Source of the DNA: an uncultured Alistipes sp.
GTDB taxonomy: Bacteria > Bacteroidota > Bacteroidia > Bacteroidales > Rikenellaceae
Direction: 5' to 3'
DNA length: 46,407 nt
Assembly (NCBI GenBank): GCA_900550375.1
Contig: URRP01000015.1
Location: 1 to 46,407, forward strand
In this document: positions 32,161 to 39,961 of the stretch, in pieces
Layout of the letters: each line of letters starts with the position of its first letter
How positions within the stretch are numbered: the stretch's first letter is position 1
Program-made: the position numbers and the translations under genes
The notes under the pieces: generated by a model
What the model was told of the DNA's origin: nothing
The model's database searches: none
Seen by the model: only the letters and a program-made list of their open reading frames with translations

Positions 32161-33501
32161 TCAATTAAAAAAATCGCACACACGCTCCACCGCATCCGGC
32201 AGAGCGAAGACTACCACGCGGTCGAAAGCCTTGATCTCGGTACTCCCCACGGCGATCTCCACCTTGTCGCCGCGGACGATGCCGCCGATGATGACATGCT
32301 CCGGCAGCCCCATATCCTTGATACGGCTGCGCGTAGCGGGCGAGTTGGGTTTGGCGATGAACTCCATCACCTCGGCCTCGCTGCCCGTGAGATACTTGAT
32401 CGCCTGCACGTCGGTCGACATTGTAAAACGGAAGATATTCGACGCCGTAATCAGCTTCTTGTTGACGATCGTATCGATTCCCATGCTCTCGGCCAGATTG
32501 ATATAATTGAGGTTCTCGACCTCGGCGATCACCTTCTTCACCCCCATGCGGCGTGCCAGCAGCGCCGCGAGGATGTTGGTTTCGCTGCGCCCCGTGACCG
32601 CCAGAAAGGCATCCATATTGGGCAGTCCCTCCTCGAGCATCACCTCGGTATTGCGGCCGTCGACATTGATGATGAGCGTCTTGTCCAACAGCTCCGCCAG
32701 CCGGTAGGCCTTTTCGGCGTTGTAGTCGATCAGCTTGACATTGACTTCGTCCTGCAACTCGCCGGCCACCTGCACGCCGATGCGCGATCCGCCCAGAATC
32801 ATCAGGTTCTTCACCACGATGTGCGACTGTCCCGACAGGTCGTTCACTTCGCGCACCGCATCCTGACGGGCGATAACATAGATCGTATCGCCCTCCTGAA
32901 AGTGCTCCTCGGCGTGCGGAATGATCGTCTGGCCGTCGCGCGTGATGGCCACCGTACGATAGCTCAGCTCCGCATCGCTTTCCGAGAAACCCGTCAGCTC
33001 CTTGCCGATGAGCGGCGAGGTGGGTTCCAGCTTGAAGACCGACAACGAAAGCCGGCCGCCCGAAAAATCCACGTATTCGGTCGTCGAGGTATGTCCCAGC
33101 AGATTGACCACCTCCGCCGCCGCCACCTTTTCGGGGTAGAAGAGATAGTCGATTCCCATTTCGATGAAAATCTCCTTGTTGTTGGGTTCGAGATATTCGT
33201 TGTTGTCGATGCGGGCGATGGTCTTGCGCGCGCCGAGCTGCTTGGCAATTACCGCCGCGACGATGTTGTCGTTCTCGGTATGGTTCACCGCAATGAAGAG
33301 ATCGCACTTACGCGTCGAGGCCTTGCGCAACGCCTCGAAGGTCGTCGAGTCCCCCTCGACGGTAATGATGTCGGCCAGCGTCCCCACCTCTTCGAGCGCT
33401 TTGGCGTCGTGGTCGATGACCGTGATGTCGTGGCCGTTGCCGCTCAGCATCGTTGCCAAGTGGCTGCCCATCTCTCCGGCTCCAGCTATGACGATTTTCA
33501 T
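32161..33501 (-). CDS. trkA: TrkA, potassium channel regulatory subunit
   Basis: This 446-residue cytoplasmic protein has two RCK (NAD-binding plus TrkA_C) units. The first starts KIVIAGAGEMGSHLA with a GxGxxG loop; the second starts NLMILGGSRIGVQVAGEL at about residue 230. It regulates Trk/Ktr potassium uptake by binding NAD(H) or ATP. The pore subunit TrkH is not in this window. The frame runs further upstream, but the ATG at 33501 gives the standard start and has a purine-rich stretch before it. A well-formed promoter lies 130-160 nt upstream. Confidence 0.95.
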   Translation of the reverse strand: MKIVIAGAGEMGSHLATMLSGNGHDITVIDHDAKALEEVGTLADIITVEGDSTTFEALRKASTRKCDLFIAVNHTENDNIVAAVIAKQLGARKTIARIDNNEYLEPNNKEIFIEMGIDYLFYPEKVAAAEVVNLLGHTSTTEYVDFSGGRLSLSVFKLEPTSPLIGKELTGFSESDAELSYRTVAITRDGQTIIPHAEEHFQEGDTIYVIARQDAVREVNDLSGQSHIVVKNLMILGGSRIGVQVAGELQDEVNVKLIDYNAEKAYRLAELLDKTLIINVDGRNTEVMLEEGLPNMDAFLAVTGRSETNILAALLARRMGVKKVIAEVENLNYINLAESMGIDTIVNKKLITASNIFRFTMSTDVQAIKYLTGSEAEVMEFIAKPNSPATRSRIKDMGLPEHVIIGGIVRGDKVEIAVGSTEIKAFDRVVVFALPDAVERVCDFFN

Positions 33502-33630
33502 AATTACTCTCTTCTCAGTTTTCAGCGGGCGGTCTTCCCCGCCTGCATCCGGTCCCCGCCCGCAGGGATCGTGCCGCAGGCAATCGATCCGTATACGGAC
33601 GATCGGGGCAAGCGTTTTGCTTTTCCCAGA

Positions 33631-33662
33631 CAAATGTATAAATTTGTTGCGGAAAGCACAAA
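33631..33662 (-). promoter_or_regulatory. Promoter for trkA
   Basis: On the minus strand TTTG (complement of 33659-33662) is followed after 20 nt by TACATTTG (complement of 33631-33638), a full match to the Bacteroidota consensus. The leader to the trkA ATG is about 126 nt. Confidence 0.75.
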
Positions 33663-33735
33663 TTTTCCACCCCTTTTTCCACCATAAAGCACTGCTTCAG
33701 GTCGAAATCGGGAAACTTTTAAGATTTAATTCGTT

Positions 33736-33993
33736 ATGTCTAACTGGATCATCGTCATTCTGTGCGCCGTCGGGGCCGTTGCGTTCTTCGTCGCGGGTAT
33801 GTCACTCACGCTCATGCTCAAAGGTCACCACATCGATTCGGAGATCTCGACCAACAAGGAGATGCGCCGTCGGGGCATCAAGTGCGCCGTGCAGGAGTCG
33901 CGCGAAGAGACGCAGCCGGTCGACTGCTCCGGCACGTCGGACCCCTGTTCGGGCAACTGCGCCGGCTGCGACGTGGAGCACGAACAGAAATAA
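33736..33993 (+). CDS. Small Cys-rich single-pass membrane protein
   Basis: This 85-residue protein has one N-terminal membrane helix (about 4-27, IIVILCAVGAVAFFVAGMSLTL). A basic-acidic linker (GHHIDSEISTNKEMRRRGIKC) leads to a Cys-rich C-terminus with C64, C71, C75 and C78. The layout resembles NqrM/DUF539 maturation proteins and FeoB-associated Cys-rich proteins, but I do not see enough signature to name either. The conserved-looking central linker suggests a real Bacteroidota family. It is divergent from trkA and ends at a strong terminator, so it is probably a single-gene unit. Confidence 0.8.
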   Translation: MSNWIIVILCAVGAVAFFVAGMSLTLMLKGHHIDSEISTNKEMRRRGIKCAVQESREETQPVDCSGTSDPCSGNCAGCDVEHEQK

Positions 33994-34012
33994 TCCGCCC
34001 GCACACCTGTAC

Positions 34013-34055
34013 TCCGCAGGACCGGAAGCCTTTGTACGGCTTCCGGTCCTGCGGA
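34013..34055 (+). terminator. Terminator after the Cys-rich small protein
   Basis: An 18-bp perfect stem with a 7-nt loop (34013-34030 and 34038-34055) is followed by ATTCATTTTC, T-rich on the plus strand. It lies 19 nt after the stop. Confidence 0.85.
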
Positions 34056-34183
34056 ATTCATTTTCATCCGGCAGCGGAAGCACCCGATCCGAAAAACCGG
34101 CGATTTTTGACACACCGTTCGACTTATCGAGCTTTTTAGCAACGCAAAAAAACGATTTCTTTGTAGCGAAGAAACCTGTTTTT

Positions 34184-34984
34184 ATGAGACGTCTTTTACA
34201 AAGCGGACTCCTGCTGCTGCTCGCCGCAGGCTGCGACCACATCGAATACCACCCCTACGACACCGACATCAGCGGCGAGCGGGAGATCAACGCCAAAAAT
34301 ATCGCCCGCATCGAAGCCGCCTGCCGCAACAAGCAGATCGTGCGTTTCGCCATGATAAGCGACACGCAGCGCTGGTACGACGAAACCGAAAAAGCCGTCG
34401 AAGCGCTCAACGCCCGCAGCGACATCGACTTCGTAATTCACGGCGGCGACCTCTCGGATTTCGGACTGAAGAAGGAGTTCCAATGGCAGCGCGACATCCT
34501 CAACCGGCTGCGCATACCTTATGTCTGTCTGCTGGGCAACCACGACTGTCAGGGCACGGGCGAGGTGGTATTCGAGAAGATTTTCGGACCGGCCAACTTC
34601 GCATTCACGGCCGCAGACGTGCGATTCATCTGCTTGAACACCAATGCAATGGAATACGACTATTCACATCCCGTTCCCGACTTCGGATTCATCGAACGCG
34701 AATATGCCTCGTTCGCACCGCCGGCCCGCCGCACGATCTTCGCCATGCACGTTCGCCCCTACGACTTCCAGTTCAACAATAACGTGGCGAAAGTCTTCGA
34801 ATCCTGCGTCCTGCGTTTCCCCCAGCCGCTCTGCTGCATCTTCGGCCACGAGCACCGCTGGATCGAAGAGGAGATTTTCGGCGACGGTATGATGTACTAC
34901 GGCTGTCCCAACATCGAGAAACGCACCTATATCCTATATACGCTCACACCCGACGGTTACAGCTATGAAAAGGTCGATTTTTAG
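34184..34984 (+). CDS. Calcineurin-like metallophosphoesterase lipoprotein
   Basis: This 266-residue protein has a lipoprotein signal ending LLLLLAAGC (Cys17), so it should be anchored outside the inner membrane. The metallophosphoesterase core shows MISDTQ (the usual DxH is DxQ here), HGGDLSDFG, LLGNHDC, a later His in AMHVRPYD and GHEH near the C-terminus. These give the two-metal site. Its substrate could be a phosphodiester, nucleotide or sugar phosphate; sequence does not say. The next gene starts 20 nt before this one stops, so they are coupled. The DxQ variant is seen in several phosphoesterase subgroups and need not mean loss of function. Confidence 0.9.
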   Translation: MRRLLQSGLLLLLAAGCDHIEYHPYDTDISGEREINAKNIARIEAACRNKQIVRFAMISDTQRWYDETEKAVEALNARSDIDFVIHGGDLSDFGLKKEFQWQRDILNRLRIPYVCLLGNHDCQGTGEVVFEKIFGPANFAFTAADVRFICLNTNAMEYDYSHPVPDFGFIEREYASFAPPARRTIFAMHVRPYDFQFNNNVAKVFESCVLRFPQPLCCIFGHEHRWIEEEIFGDGMMYYGCPNIEKRTYILYTLTPDGYSYEKVDF

Positions 34985-35717
34985 CCTGCTGCTCCTGCTT
35001 CCGCTCTGCGGCGCAGCGCACCCCGCCGCCGACTCCCTGCTGCGCCGCCCACTCGTACCTGCGGCGGTCTCCTTTTCTCCTGCCGGCAGCTTCGAGCTGC
35101 CGCAGCTCGCCGGCAACGCCCTGCCCGCCGTGCAGACGCACCGGCTGAAGCACCGCCCGCTCGACCGCCGCATCCACACCCAGCGCGAAGGGTGGCGACG
35201 TGCGATTCCCACCCACGTCAAACTGCAATACGCCGGCGGCATGGGCTTTCTATCCTTCGGCGCAGGATGGGACTACGGACGCAGATGCCAGTGGGAGACC
35301 GATTTTTATCTGGGATTCCTGCCGCGCAGCAAGGCCGACCGGTTCTACATCACCACCACCGTCAAACAGAGTTACATCCCTTGGAGCATCGCCTGCGGCA
35401 ACCGCTTCGCCGTCGAACCGTTCTACTGCGGGATGTACGTCAACACGATCATCGGCGAAAAGTTCTGGGTCGAGGAACCCGACCGCTATCCGCGCAAATA
35501 TTATACCTTCTCGACCAAGGTACATACCTTCCTCTTCATCGGACAGCGGCTGACGCTCTACACCAACCGCCACACACGCTCGCTGCTGAAAGGCGTCACG
35601 GCCTACTACGAACTGAGCACCTGCGATCTCTACCTCATCAGCGCCGTCACCAACAGATGCCTCGACGGCTGGGACATCGTCGGGCTGTCGTTCGGGGTGA
35701 AGCTGCAACTGTTCTGA
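34965..35717 (+). CDS. Exported protein, predicted outer-membrane barrel, hypothetical
   Basis: This 250-residue protein has a signal peptide (MKRSIFSLLLLLPLCGAAHP, cleavage near residue 18). A Pro-rich linker (about 25-70) leads to alternating amphipathic strands from about residue 80 on (VKLQYAGGMGFLSFGAGWDY, WETDFYLGFLP, RFYITTTVKQ, FLFIGQRLTLY). It ends WDIVGLSFGVKLQLF, with the aromatic C-terminal residue typical of outer-membrane barrels. I do not recognise a named family. It overlaps the metallophosphoesterase gene by 20 nt, so the two probably work or at least are made together. Confidence 0.75.
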   Translation: MKRSIFSLLLLLPLCGAAHPAADSLLRRPLVPAAVSFSPAGSFELPQLAGNALPAVQTHRLKHRPLDRRIHTQREGWRRAIPTHVKLQYAGGMGFLSFGAGWDYGRRCQWETDFYLGFLPRSKADRFYITTTVKQSYIPWSIACGNRFAVEPFYCGMYVNTIIGEKFWVEEPDRYPRKYYTFSTKVHTFLFIGQRLTLYTNRHTRSLLKGVTAYYELSTCDLYLISAVTNRCLDGWDIVGLSFGVKLQLF

Positions 35718-35784
35718 TCGGCGAACACCGAACGCACGACAGGCCCGCATGGCACCGAAAACGGCGGGATGACCCATCCCGCCG

Positions 35785-35821
35785 CAAAAAAATCCGGTCT
35801 CCATTACTGGAAACCGGATTT
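35785..35821 (-). terminator. Terminator after rpmA
   Basis: A 13-bp stem with one mismatch (35790-35802 and 35809-35821, 6-nt loop) lies 19 nt past the rpmA stop and is followed on the minus strand by a run of T (complement of 35786-35792). A second perfect hairpin (35763-35771 with 35775-35783) lies just beyond and could serve the plus-strand gene. Confidence 0.75.
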
Positions 35822-35840
35822 CGTATCCGTCGCTTCCGGC

Positions 35841-36101
35841 TTATTCAGCCAAAGGCATTACGCTTACATAGGATTTGCCTTCGCGCTTCTTGCAGAACGA
35901 AACCGTTCCGTCGACCAGCGCAAAGAGGGTATGATCCTTGCCGATACCCACGTTTTCACCCGGGTTGTGCACAGTACCCCGCTGGCGAACGATGATGTTG
36001 CCTGCCTTAGCGAACTGACCACCGAAAAGCTTCACTCCGAGTCGTTTGCTCTCCGACTCACGGCCGTTCTTCGAACTACCTACACCTTTTTTGTGTGCCA
36101 T
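35841..36101 (-). CDS. rpmA: 50S ribosomal protein L27
   Basis: This 86-residue ribosomal protein begins MAHKKGVGSSKNGRESESKRLGVK and carries the conserved GNIIVRQRGT and GKDHTLFALVDG segments. Its N-terminus reaches the peptidyl transferase centre. There is no N-terminal extension needing protease removal, unlike in many Firmicutes. It follows rplU by 20 nt in the universal L21-L27 order. Confidence 0.98.
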   Translation of the reverse strand: MAHKKGVGSSKNGRESESKRLGVKLFGGQFAKAGNIIVRQRGTVHNPGENVGIGKDHTLFALVDGTVSFCKKREGKSYVSVMPLAE

Positions 36102-36121
36102 GTTTCTCTAATTTTTAAAGG

Positions 36122-36433
36122 TTATGCGACAATTTCTTCAACCAGAACTTGGGTCAGATACTGACGATGCCCGTTCTGCTTCTGATAACCCGTTCTGCGC
36201 TTCTTCTTGAACACGAGGACCTTGTCGTCCTTTAGGTGCTTCAGAATCTTGCACTTCACCGAGGCGCCTTCTACTACAGGTGCGCCTACCTTGACCTGAC
36301 CGTCGTTGTCTGTAAGCAGGATTTTGTCGAAGCTCACCGACGAGTCTACCTCGCCCGAAAGACGGTGAACATAGAGCTTCCGACCTTTTTCAGCTTTAAA
36401 TTGCTGACCTGCAATCTCTACTATTACGTACAT
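36122..36433 (-). CDS. rplU: 50S ribosomal protein L21
   Basis: This 103-residue ribosomal protein starts MYVIVEIAGQQFKAEKGRKLYV and contains the family signature KHLKDDKVLVFKKKRRTGYQKQNGHRQYLTQV. It binds 23S rRNA in the large subunit. It is the first gene of the rplU-rpmA pair, with a strong promoter 40-70 nt upstream and a 35-nt leader in which I see no clear autoregulatory fold. Confidence 0.98.
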   Translation of the reverse strand: MYVIVEIAGQQFKAEKGRKLYVHRLSGEVDSSVSFDKILLTDNDGQVKVGAPVVEGASVKCKILKHLKDDKVLVFKKKRRTGYQKQNGHRQYLTQVLVEEIVA

Positions 36434-36471
36434 TTGTGTCGATTATGTTTTCAAACATAAATTTCAGTCCG

Positions 36472-36501
36472 CAAATATACGCAATATTTCGGAATATCCA
36501 A
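36472..36501 (-). promoter_or_regulatory. Promoter for rplU-rpmA
   Basis: On the minus strand TTG (complement of 36499-36501) is followed after 19 nt by TATATTTG (complement of 36472-36479), a full consensus match 38 nt before the rplU ATG. Confidence 0.75.
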
Positions 36502-36670
36502 TCACACCCCGTAAATTTTTCGTCGCAGGGGAGCTGTTCTGGCATATTTTTAGGAGGTTCCGAAAACGAATGCGCCGCAAAGGCTTCCCCGGATGGCTTT
36601 TCCGATAAGTTCGGGCAGGCAATAACCGGCATGTTTTCACGTTTTATATACGCAATATCAAAAATATTGT

Positions 36671-36678
36671 TATCTTTA
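36671..36678 (+). promoter_or_regulatory. -7 element just before cysQ
   Basis: TATCTTTA (one mismatch in the final base) ends 8 nt before the ATG at 36687, so the mRNA leader would be about 5 nt. If translation instead starts at the next in-frame ATG (36711), the leader is about 29 nt. Confidence 0.45.
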
Positions 36679-36686
36679 GCAGGCCA

Positions 36687-37559
36687 ATGAGTATCAATAC
36701 GACCGAAACCATGTTAAGCGAACAGATCAAACGCTTCTTACTACCCAATTCATTCAACGCCGCAGTACGTGCCGGAGCCGCCGTAATGCAGATTTACGAA
36801 CACCGTGACGACTACGACCTGTCGGCCTACAACGGCAATTTCCGTTCGATCACCGCCGCCGACCGCGCAGCTCATGAATCGATCAAGCGCACGCTGGGAC
36901 AGACGCGCATCCCGATTCTGAGCGAGGACGGCCGCGAAATGCACTATGAGGAGCGCTGCAACTGGGAGCTTTTCTGGCTGGTCGATCCGCTGGACGGCAC
37001 GCGCGAATTCATCAACGGAAACAACGAATTCACGATCAATATCGCCCTGATGGAGAACAACGTCTGCGCTGCGGCCGTGATCTACGTTCCCTATCTGCGT
37101 AAAATCTACTTCGCCGACCGGGATTTCGGCTCCTACGTCCGCGACGGGATCGAACCCCGCGCCGACGCCGCCTATACGTTCGACGAGGTGAAACAGGGTG
37201 CGCGGCGGCTGCCGCTGGTCACCGAAACGCGTACACGCCCCGTGATCGCCATCTCCCGCTCGCACAACACTCCCGAAACCTACACCCACATCGAAGCGCT
37301 CCGCAGCCGTTATCCGGCCGCCGAAGTGATCGAACAGGGCAGCTCCTATAAATTCTGCCTGCTGGCCGAGGGGCAGGTCGACTACTACGTCCGCACCACC
37401 CACACCTACGAGTGGGACACGGCCGCCGGCGAACTGATCCTCACCGAGGCGGGCGGGCGGCTCGAAACGCTGGCGGACGGCGCCGCTTTCCGCTACAACA
37501 AACGCGACCTCCAGAACCCGTGGTTCGTCTGCCGCGCGCACAACTGCGCCATCGGTTGA
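36687..37559 (+). CDS. cysQ: 3'(2'),5'-bisphosphate nucleotidase
   Basis: This 290-residue inositol-monophosphatase-family enzyme removes the 3'-phosphate from adenosine 3',5'-bisphosphate, a by-product of sulfate assimilation and CoA-related reactions. The metal site comprises ILSEDGRE, WLVDPLDGTREFI and EWDTAAGELIL. SITAADRAAHESI is the expected early helix. The length is a little above that of the E. coli enzyme. Two starts are possible (36687 and 36711); I chose the first, but the second would remove only eight residues. No sulfate assimilation genes are nearby. The transcript ends at the hairpin at 37583. Confidence 0.93.
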   Translation: MSINTTETMLSEQIKRFLLPNSFNAAVRAGAAVMQIYEHRDDYDLSAYNGNFRSITAADRAAHESIKRTLGQTRIPILSEDGREMHYEERCNWELFWLVDPLDGTREFINGNNEFTINIALMENNVCAAAVIYVPYLRKIYFADRDFGSYVRDGIEPRADAAYTFDEVKQGARRLPLVTETRTRPVIAISRSHNTPETYTHIEALRSRYPAAEVIEQGSSYKFCLLAEGQVDYYVRTTHTYEWDTAAGELILTEAGGRLETLADGAAFRYNKRDLQNPWFVCRAHNCAIG

Positions 37560-37582
37560 ACGACCTTCGTTCACACCGACAC

Positions 37583-37613
37583 AGAGACCGGAATCTTCCG
37601 GTCTCTTTCGTTA
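37583..37613 (+). terminator. Terminator after cysQ
   Basis: AGAGACCGGAA (37583-37593) pairs with TTCCGGTCTCT (37596-37606) in a tight hairpin 24 nt after the stop, followed by TTCGTTATA. Confidence 0.8.
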
Positions 37614-37669
37614 TACCCCGCATCTCGTTCCCGAAAAAGAAAGGATAAGAAACAAAAAGTCCCTGAAGT

Positions 37670-37700
37670 TTTGATTTCTCACTCTCTTTTTCTATTTTTG
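37670..37700 (+). promoter_or_regulatory. Promoter for the S1/P1 nuclease pair
   Basis: TTTG at 37670-37673 is followed after 19 nt by TATTTTTG (37693-37700), an exact consensus. The start codon is 39 nt past the -7 box. Confidence 0.78.
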
Positions 37701-37738
37701 TTGAGACAATCGATTACTAACCTAACAGTTCTCAACGT

Positions 37739-38509
37739 ATGAAAAAATGCCTGCTTCTCGTCGGCGCCGCCCTCGTGCTGTTTTCGAATAGTGTCTTCGG
37801 CTGGGGCAAGATGGGCCACGATGCCATCGCCTATATCGCCGAGTGCAACCTCACCCCCAAGGCGAAGAAAAACATCGAAAAAATCCTCGGTCACTCGATC
37901 GTCTACTATGCCACTTGGATGGACGAATGGCGCGCCGAGCCCGGGTATGAACACACCAGCGCATGGCACACGGCTTCCGTGGACAAGAACCTCGTCTACG
38001 CACCGCGGCCGAAAGGCGACGTGATCTTCGCGCTCGAAGACGCCATCGCCAAACTGCAAGATTACAAACAGCAGGACGATTCGACGATCGTCATGAGCCT
38101 GCGCTGCATCATTCACTTTGTGGGCGATATGCACTGCCCCGTCCATGTGAAATATGCCGACCAGAAGAGCTACAACGTCTACCTCAACGGCGACAAGTGC
38201 ACCTATCACAACGTATGGGACGATCAGATCATCTCGCGTTCGCACCGCTGGGGTTACATCGAATATGCGCATCAGCTGGATCGCTGCACCAAGGCGGAGA
38301 TCAAGGAGATCATGTCCGGCACGCTGCGCGACTGGTTTCACGAAAATGCCAAGTACAGCCGTTCTATCTACGAGTTGATCGGCCCCAATCAGAAACTCGA
38401 CAAGAACGAAACCAAGTCGTTCATCAACCACACGCACGAGATGGCCGAACACCAAATCCAGCGTGCAGGTTACCGGCTGGCCAAGGTGCTCAACGAATTG
38501 TTCGACTAA
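37739..38509 (+). CDS. S1/P1-type zinc nuclease, secreted (copy 1)
   Basis: This 256-residue protein has a signal peptide whose predicted cleavage after FG leaves Trp22 at the mature N-terminus, as S1/P1 nucleases require because the N-terminal Trp is a zinc ligand. WGKMGHDAIAYIAE holds the first His. ATWMDEWR, SAWHTA and IIHFVGDMHCPVHV supply further Asp and His ligands of the three-zinc site. The family cuts single-stranded DNA and RNA and removes 3'-phosphates, here most likely in the periplasm to scavenge nucleotides. A near-identical paralogue starts 15 nt downstream. Confidence 0.93.
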   Translation: MKKCLLLVGAALVLFSNSVFGWGKMGHDAIAYIAECNLTPKAKKNIEKILGHSIVYYATWMDEWRAEPGYEHTSAWHTASVDKNLVYAPRPKGDVIFALEDAIAKLQDYKQQDDSTIVMSLRCIIHFVGDMHCPVHVKYADQKSYNVYLNGDKCTYHNVWDDQIISRSHRWGYIEYAHQLDRCTKAEIKEIMSGTLRDWFHENAKYSRSIYELIGPNQKLDKNETKSFINHTHEMAEHQIQRAGYRLAKVLNELFD

Positions 38510-38524
38510 CCTGCCGCACCGAAA

Positions 38525-39304
38525 ATGAAAAAATCACTCTTTCTGCTCTGTGCTGCGCTGATTTTCTGCTCCAATACCGTTTTCGGCTGGGGCAAGATGG
38601 GGCACGACGCCATCGCCTACATCGCCGAATGCCACCTTACGCCCAAGGCGAAGAAAACGATCGAAAAGTATATCAATACCTCCATCATGCACTATGTATC
38701 GTGGATGGATGCCTACCGTTTCGAGCCGCAATACGCCCACACCTCGTTGTGGCATACCGCATGGGTCGATGAAAACGACAAGTACGACCCCACGCGCAAA
38801 CCCGACGGCAATGCGATCAAGGGGATCGAGGATACGATGGAACTGCTCCGAGATTACAAGTCGCTGGACGACTCGACGATCGTCGTCAGCATCAAGTATC
38901 TGGTGCATCTGGTGGGCGACATGCACTGCCCGACGCACGTCAAATATCCCGACGTCAAGGGCTTCAACATCTACGTCGACGGCCGCAAGCTCAACTACCA
39001 CGGAGTTTGGGACGGCTACGTGCTCGACTGCAACGTGCGTTGGAACAGCATGGAGTTCCAGCACGTCCTCGACCGCTGCACCAAAAAGGAGATCAAGGCC
39101 ATCACCGCCGGCTCGGTACGCGACTGGTTCCACGACTGCGCCGTCTACTGCCGGCAGATTTACGTGCTGGCGCAGCCCGAACAGCAGTTCAAGAGTCCCG
39201 ACGTCTGGGAGGACTTTCTCAACCCTGCACTTCCCATCGCCGAACGGCAAATTCTCTATGCCGGCTACCGGCTGGCGCACGTGCTCAACGAGTTATTCGG
39301 ATAA
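38525..39304 (+). CDS. S1/P1-type zinc nuclease, secreted (copy 2)
   Basis: This 259-residue paralogue shares signal peptide layout, the mature Trp22, WGKMGHDAIAYIAEC, SWMDAYR, SLWHTAWVDE and LVHLVGDMHCPTHV with copy 1. All likely zinc ligands are kept in both. They differ more in the middle (residues about 80-115) and in the C-terminal third, which in this copy has a longer insert before the end (QFKSPDVWEDFLNPALP). The divergence is too large for a recent duplication. The pair shares one promoter and ends at the palindrome at 39327. Confidence 0.93.
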   Translation: MKKSLFLLCAALIFCSNTVFGWGKMGHDAIAYIAECHLTPKAKKTIEKYINTSIMHYVSWMDAYRFEPQYAHTSLWHTAWVDENDKYDPTRKPDGNAIKGIEDTMELLRDYKSLDDSTIVVSIKYLVHLVGDMHCPTHVKYPDVKGFNIYVDGRKLNYHGVWDGYVLDCNVRWNSMEFQHVLDRCTKKEIKAITAGSVRDWFHDCAVYCRQIYVLAQPEQQFKSPDVWEDFLNPALPIAERQILYAGYRLAHVLNELFG

Positions 39305-39326
39305 CACAGCATCCCGTCTAAAGAGA

Positions 39327-39356
39327 AACGGCGATCCTTGTACAAGGATCGCCGTT
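39327..39356. terminator. Terminator between nuclease pair and META lipoprotein
   Basis: A perfect 30-nt palindrome (arms begin AACGGCGATCC) lies 22 nt after the nuclease stop and 20 nt beyond the stop of the opposing gene. It is followed on the plus side by TTCGGTTT. Confidence 0.85.
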
Positions 39357-39376
39357 TTCGGTTTATGCCCTCCGCA

Positions 39377-39898
39377 CTATTTCTTCTCGGCGGGCGTCAG
39401 TTTCTCGGCCGGGACGACGGCCTCCACTGAATCGGTTGCGGGAGCCTCTCCGACAGCCGCAGGTTCGACCGCAGGCAGCGGCTCGGCTTTCGTTCCCTTG
39501 AACACGAGCAGCTTTTTCCCATCGTCGAAGAGCGTCAGCACATCGCCGTCGATCTTATATTTGTCCGCCTCTTCGAGCAGCTTCGAAAAACGGCTCTCCA
39601 GATCCATATTCGGACAAGCCATCATCGTGCTGGCCAGTCGCTCGATATCGAGCTCGTCCTTGCCTTCGAGTTCGTAAGGTCCGAACAGGCGGTTGCAGGC
39701 ACCCACGCCGTAGATCATCATCCGCGACGGATCGAGCGTAAAGTTGAATGTATCGGGTTCGGCCGTAAAGGCGGGATTCGCCTTGCCGTCCATCTCCATG
39801 AGTTTCCACTGCGTCCCTTCCAGCGGAAGGTTCACCTTCTGACCTCCGCAGGCCGCCAGCATCAGCAATGCCGCAGCCGCTCCTAAAAACTGTTTCAT
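39377..39898 (-). CDS. META-domain (HslJ-like) lipoprotein
   Basis: This 173-residue protein has a lipoprotein signal ending in LMLAAC (Cys17); the ATG at 39898 is chosen because the upstream alternative buries that signal. A META/HslJ-like domain follows (about 25-130): EGTQWKLMEMDGKANP, FTLDPSRMMIYGVGACNRLFGPYEL, ASTMMACPNMDLESRF, YKIDGDVLTLFDDGKKLLVF. These are the usual W-x-L start, G-x-x-x-CN and T-M-A-C steps. The tail is Ala/Pro/Glu-rich and probably unstructured. Members are linked to heat or antibiotic resistance in E. coli; the role here is unknown. No clear promoter is seen upstream. Confidence 0.88.
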   Translation of the reverse strand: MKQFLGAAAALLMLAACGGQKVNLPLEGTQWKLMEMDGKANPAFTAEPDTFNFTLDPSRMMIYGVGACNRLFGPYELEGKDELDIERLASTMMACPNMDLESRFSKLLEEADKYKIDGDVLTLFDDGKKLLVFKGTKAEPLPAVEPAAVGEAPATDSVEAVVPAEKLTPAEKK

Positions 39899-39961
39899 CT
39901 TCGTAATTTTAATTGTGTGATCCAATTCTATTCTGTCCAATCGGGTTATCCGACTCTTTCC

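Noticed and set aside
34143..34163. Promoter for the metallophosphoesterase gene at TTTCTTTG
   Set aside because: The -7 box lacks the conserved A in its second position and no TTG or TTTG sits at the right distance, so I did not list it as a feature.
36436..36690. An 84-codon plus-strand frame between rplU and cysQ
   Set aside because: It overlaps the rplU promoter on the opposite strand and ends inside the cysQ start; it has no conserved-looking motif.
39327..39356. Perfect 30-nt palindrome considered as a protein-binding operator
   Set aside because: It lies between two convergent genes with a T-rich flank, as expected for a terminator.
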